NCBI GenBank assembly: GCA_050013795.1
Contig: JBEKEO010000024.1
Coordinates: 1 to 24,981, forward strand
Source of the DNA: CAWHOW01 sp050013795
GTDB taxonomy: Bacteria; Bacteroidota; Bacteroidia; Bacteroidales; CG2-30-32-10
DNA length: 24,981 bases
Reading direction: 5' to 3'
Every line of letters begins with the position of its first letter. Within the stretch, counting starts at the first letter, position 1. The position numbers and the translations under genes are program-made. Positions 23,573 to 24,981 of this stretch are shown here, piece by piece. Below the pieces are notes generated by a model. The model did not search any database. It worked only from the letters and a program-made list of their open reading frames with translations, and was not told where the DNA came from.

Positions 23573-24892
23573 ATGAAATTCAAAAAAATACAAATTTCCC
23601 AATTATCCATCTTTATCATAATGCTGATTATGGTGATGATTTCTTCTAACCTTAACTGGAATAAAAATTATCAAAAAGGAATACTTGAATCTGATGCCAG
23701 GGGATACTATGCTTATTTGCCTGCAATATTTATTTATAAAGATTTGAATTTTGGTTTTTTTGATAAAATAGAACGGGAGAAATATTATAACAAAAATTTA
23801 TTTTATGATTATCGGTTAAGCTCAAATGGGAATGTAATAGATAAATATTATTGCGGAACGGCTTTGGCAGAACTTCCTTTCTTTTTAATTGCTCATCTGT
23901 CAAGTTATTTAAAGAATTTTGATACTGACGGATATTCGAAATTATATGCGGTTTTTGTTTCCATTGCAGCGTTGTTTTATCTTGCTATAGGGCTGGTTTT
24001 TCTCAATGCAACATTAGGTGAGTATAAAATAAATGAATTGCATAAATCGTTAACGCTCCTTGCCGCTTTATTTGGAACAAATCTTTTCTATTATTCTATA
24101 ACCGAACCCGGAATGTCGCATGTTTATTCATTTGCTTTCATTTCCATGTTTTTTTACTATTCGAAAAAGTATTTTTCAACATATCATTCTGTGTATATTT
24201 TTAAGATTGCAGTCATAGCAGGAGTCATTATGTTAATAAGACCTGTAAATTTAATGATATTTCTTGTCTGTCCTTTTACTGCTGGTAATTTCAATTCTTT
24301 TATCGTAGGTTTAAAATCGGCTCTTGTTAATGTAAAGTGGTTTATCTGTAGTTGCATAATTTTTGTAATGGTAATATCAATTCAACTCATTATTTATAAA
24401 CTTTCGACAGGTCATTTTTTTATTTATTCATATGGTGGGGAAGGCTTTAATTTTTCACATCCCCACATAGCAGATATTCTGTTCAGTTATAAAAAAGGTT
24501 TGTTTCTTTACACTCCAATGTATTTACTTTCATTAACCGGTGTTTTTTTCTTATGGAAGTCTTCAAAATATGAGTTTTATTCATGGGCAGGATTTTTTAT
24601 TCTAATAACATATATTTTATCAAGCTGGTGGATGTGGTTTTATGGAGGGAGTTTTTCATCAAGAGTATATATTGAATATATTCCTGTTTTCATGGTACTG
24701 CTTGCATTAACATTTAAAGAAACAAACAACATGAAATTTCTGAAAGTTACGTATCTGACATTGGTTCTGCTACTAATTGTTGTATGCCAAATTCAGACAT
24801 ATCAATACCGGTATTATCAAATACACTGGTCTGAAATGACTAAGGAAAAATATTGGGATGTGTTTTTGAGAGTAGATAAATTGATAAAATAA
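23573..24892 (+). CDS. Multi-span membrane protein, GT-C-like glycosyltransferase candidate
   Basis: 439 aa with about nine to ten hydrophobic segments (the first at about 11-25). The first loop carries ILESDARGYYAYLPAIF with D41 in the position of the GT-C acidic motif. TEPGMSHVYSFAFISMFFYY and SWWMWFYGGSFSSRVYIEY are strong local motifs of unnamed Bacteroidota membrane proteins usually annotated as glycosyltransferase 39-like or hypothetical. It lies 76 bases after the preceding membrane protein on the same strand, so they probably share a transcript and a cell-envelope glycan role. The start ATG is clear. The catalytic assignment is inference from topology and one acidic residue. Confidence 0.62.
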   Translation: MKFKKIQISQLSIFIIMLIMVMISSNLNWNKNYQKGILESDARGYYAYLPAIFIYKDLNFGFFDKIEREKYYNKNLFYDYRLSSNGNVIDKYYCGTALAELPFFLIAHLSSYLKNFDTDGYSKLYAVFVSIAALFYLAIGLVFLNATLGEYKINELHKSLTLLAALFGTNLFYYSITEPGMSHVYSFAFISMFFYYSKKYFSTYHSVYIFKIAVIAGVIMLIRPVNLMIFLVCPFTAGNFNSFIVGLKSALVNVKWFICSCIIFVMVISIQLIIYKLSTGHFFIYSYGGEGFNFSHPHIADILFSYKKGLFLYTPMYLLSLTGVFFLWKSSKYEFYSWAGFFILITYILSSWWMWFYGGSFSSRVYIEYIPVFMVLLALTFKETNNMKFLKVTYLTLVLLLIVVCQIQTYQYRYYQIHWSEMTKEKYWDVFLRVDKLIK

Positions 24893-24921
24893 ATTTATTC
24901 CTGTTAAAAACGTAATTATTA

Positions 24922-24981
24922 ATGGTCTCTTCTCCTCTCCTTGAAGTAAAAAACCTTGTAACCGAATTCCGTTCGAAAGAT
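24922..24981 (+). CDS. Partial ABC transporter ATP-binding protein, N-terminus
   Basis: Only the first 20 codons are in the window (MVSSPLLEVKNLVTEFRSKD). LLEVKNLVTEF is the typical first beta strand of an ABC ATPase, and the T-x-F form is most like the oligopeptide/dipeptide transporter ATPases (DppD/OppD type). The Walker motifs are beyond the edge, so the family is likely but the substrate class is a guess. It starts 29 bases after the preceding stop. Confidence 0.6.
   Translation, partial: MVSSPLLEVKNLVTEFRSKD

Overview
The window looks like chromosomal DNA from a low-GC member of the Bacteroidota (Bacteroidetes). Two secreted proteins end in type IX secretion (T9SS) sorting domains with the YPNP signature. 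Several genes are preceded by the phylum's -7 promoter element TAnnTTTG, and Shine-Dalgarno sequences are scarce. I saw no rRNA, tRNA, CRISPR array or insertion sequence. The genus cannot be told from what is visible.

Layout. 1-1876 (minus): response regulator, histidine kinase and the start of a small membrane protein, packed as an operon. 2049-3065 (plus): a DUF3089 lipoprotein hydrolase, convergent with a B12-dependent class II ribonucleotide reductase (3123-5813, minus) across a shared terminator. 6027-6482 (minus): a UPF0306/YhbP-like flavin-fold protein. 6595-8130 (minus): a secreted T9SS beta-propeller-like protein. 8131-8668: a 538-base gene-free stretch holding 18 exactly phased degenerate 21-bp repeats built on the palindrome GGTGCACC, then a separate perfect inverted repeat, then an orphan 262-aa gene (8669-9457, plus). 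9630-11570 (minus): a secreted M1 aminopeptidase with a T9SS tail, divergent from an Ig-like lipoprotein (11671-13335, plus).

13467-19996 holds the methylmalonyl-CoA branch: epimerase (plus), the chaperone GTPase MeaB (minus), and the two mutase subunits (minus) followed by a thioredoxin-like protein. A 48-aa lysine-rich histone H1-like gene (15104-15250, plus) sits in the middle. Epimerase, mutase and MeaB together interconvert propionate-derived methylmalonyl-CoA and succinyl-CoA. The mutase and the ribonucleotide reductase both need adenosylcobalamin, so the organism must make or import B12, although no B12 gene or cobalamin riboswitch is visible here.

20166-21806 (plus) is a C69 dipeptidase. 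It is followed by two AT-rich multi-membrane-span proteins resembling GT-C glycosyltransferases (22027-23496 and 23573-24892) and the first 20 codons of an ABC transporter ATPase cut by the window edge.

The least explained structure is the 21-bp phased palindrome array beside the orphan gene. The rest is mostly recognisable Bacteroidota housekeeping and surface biology.
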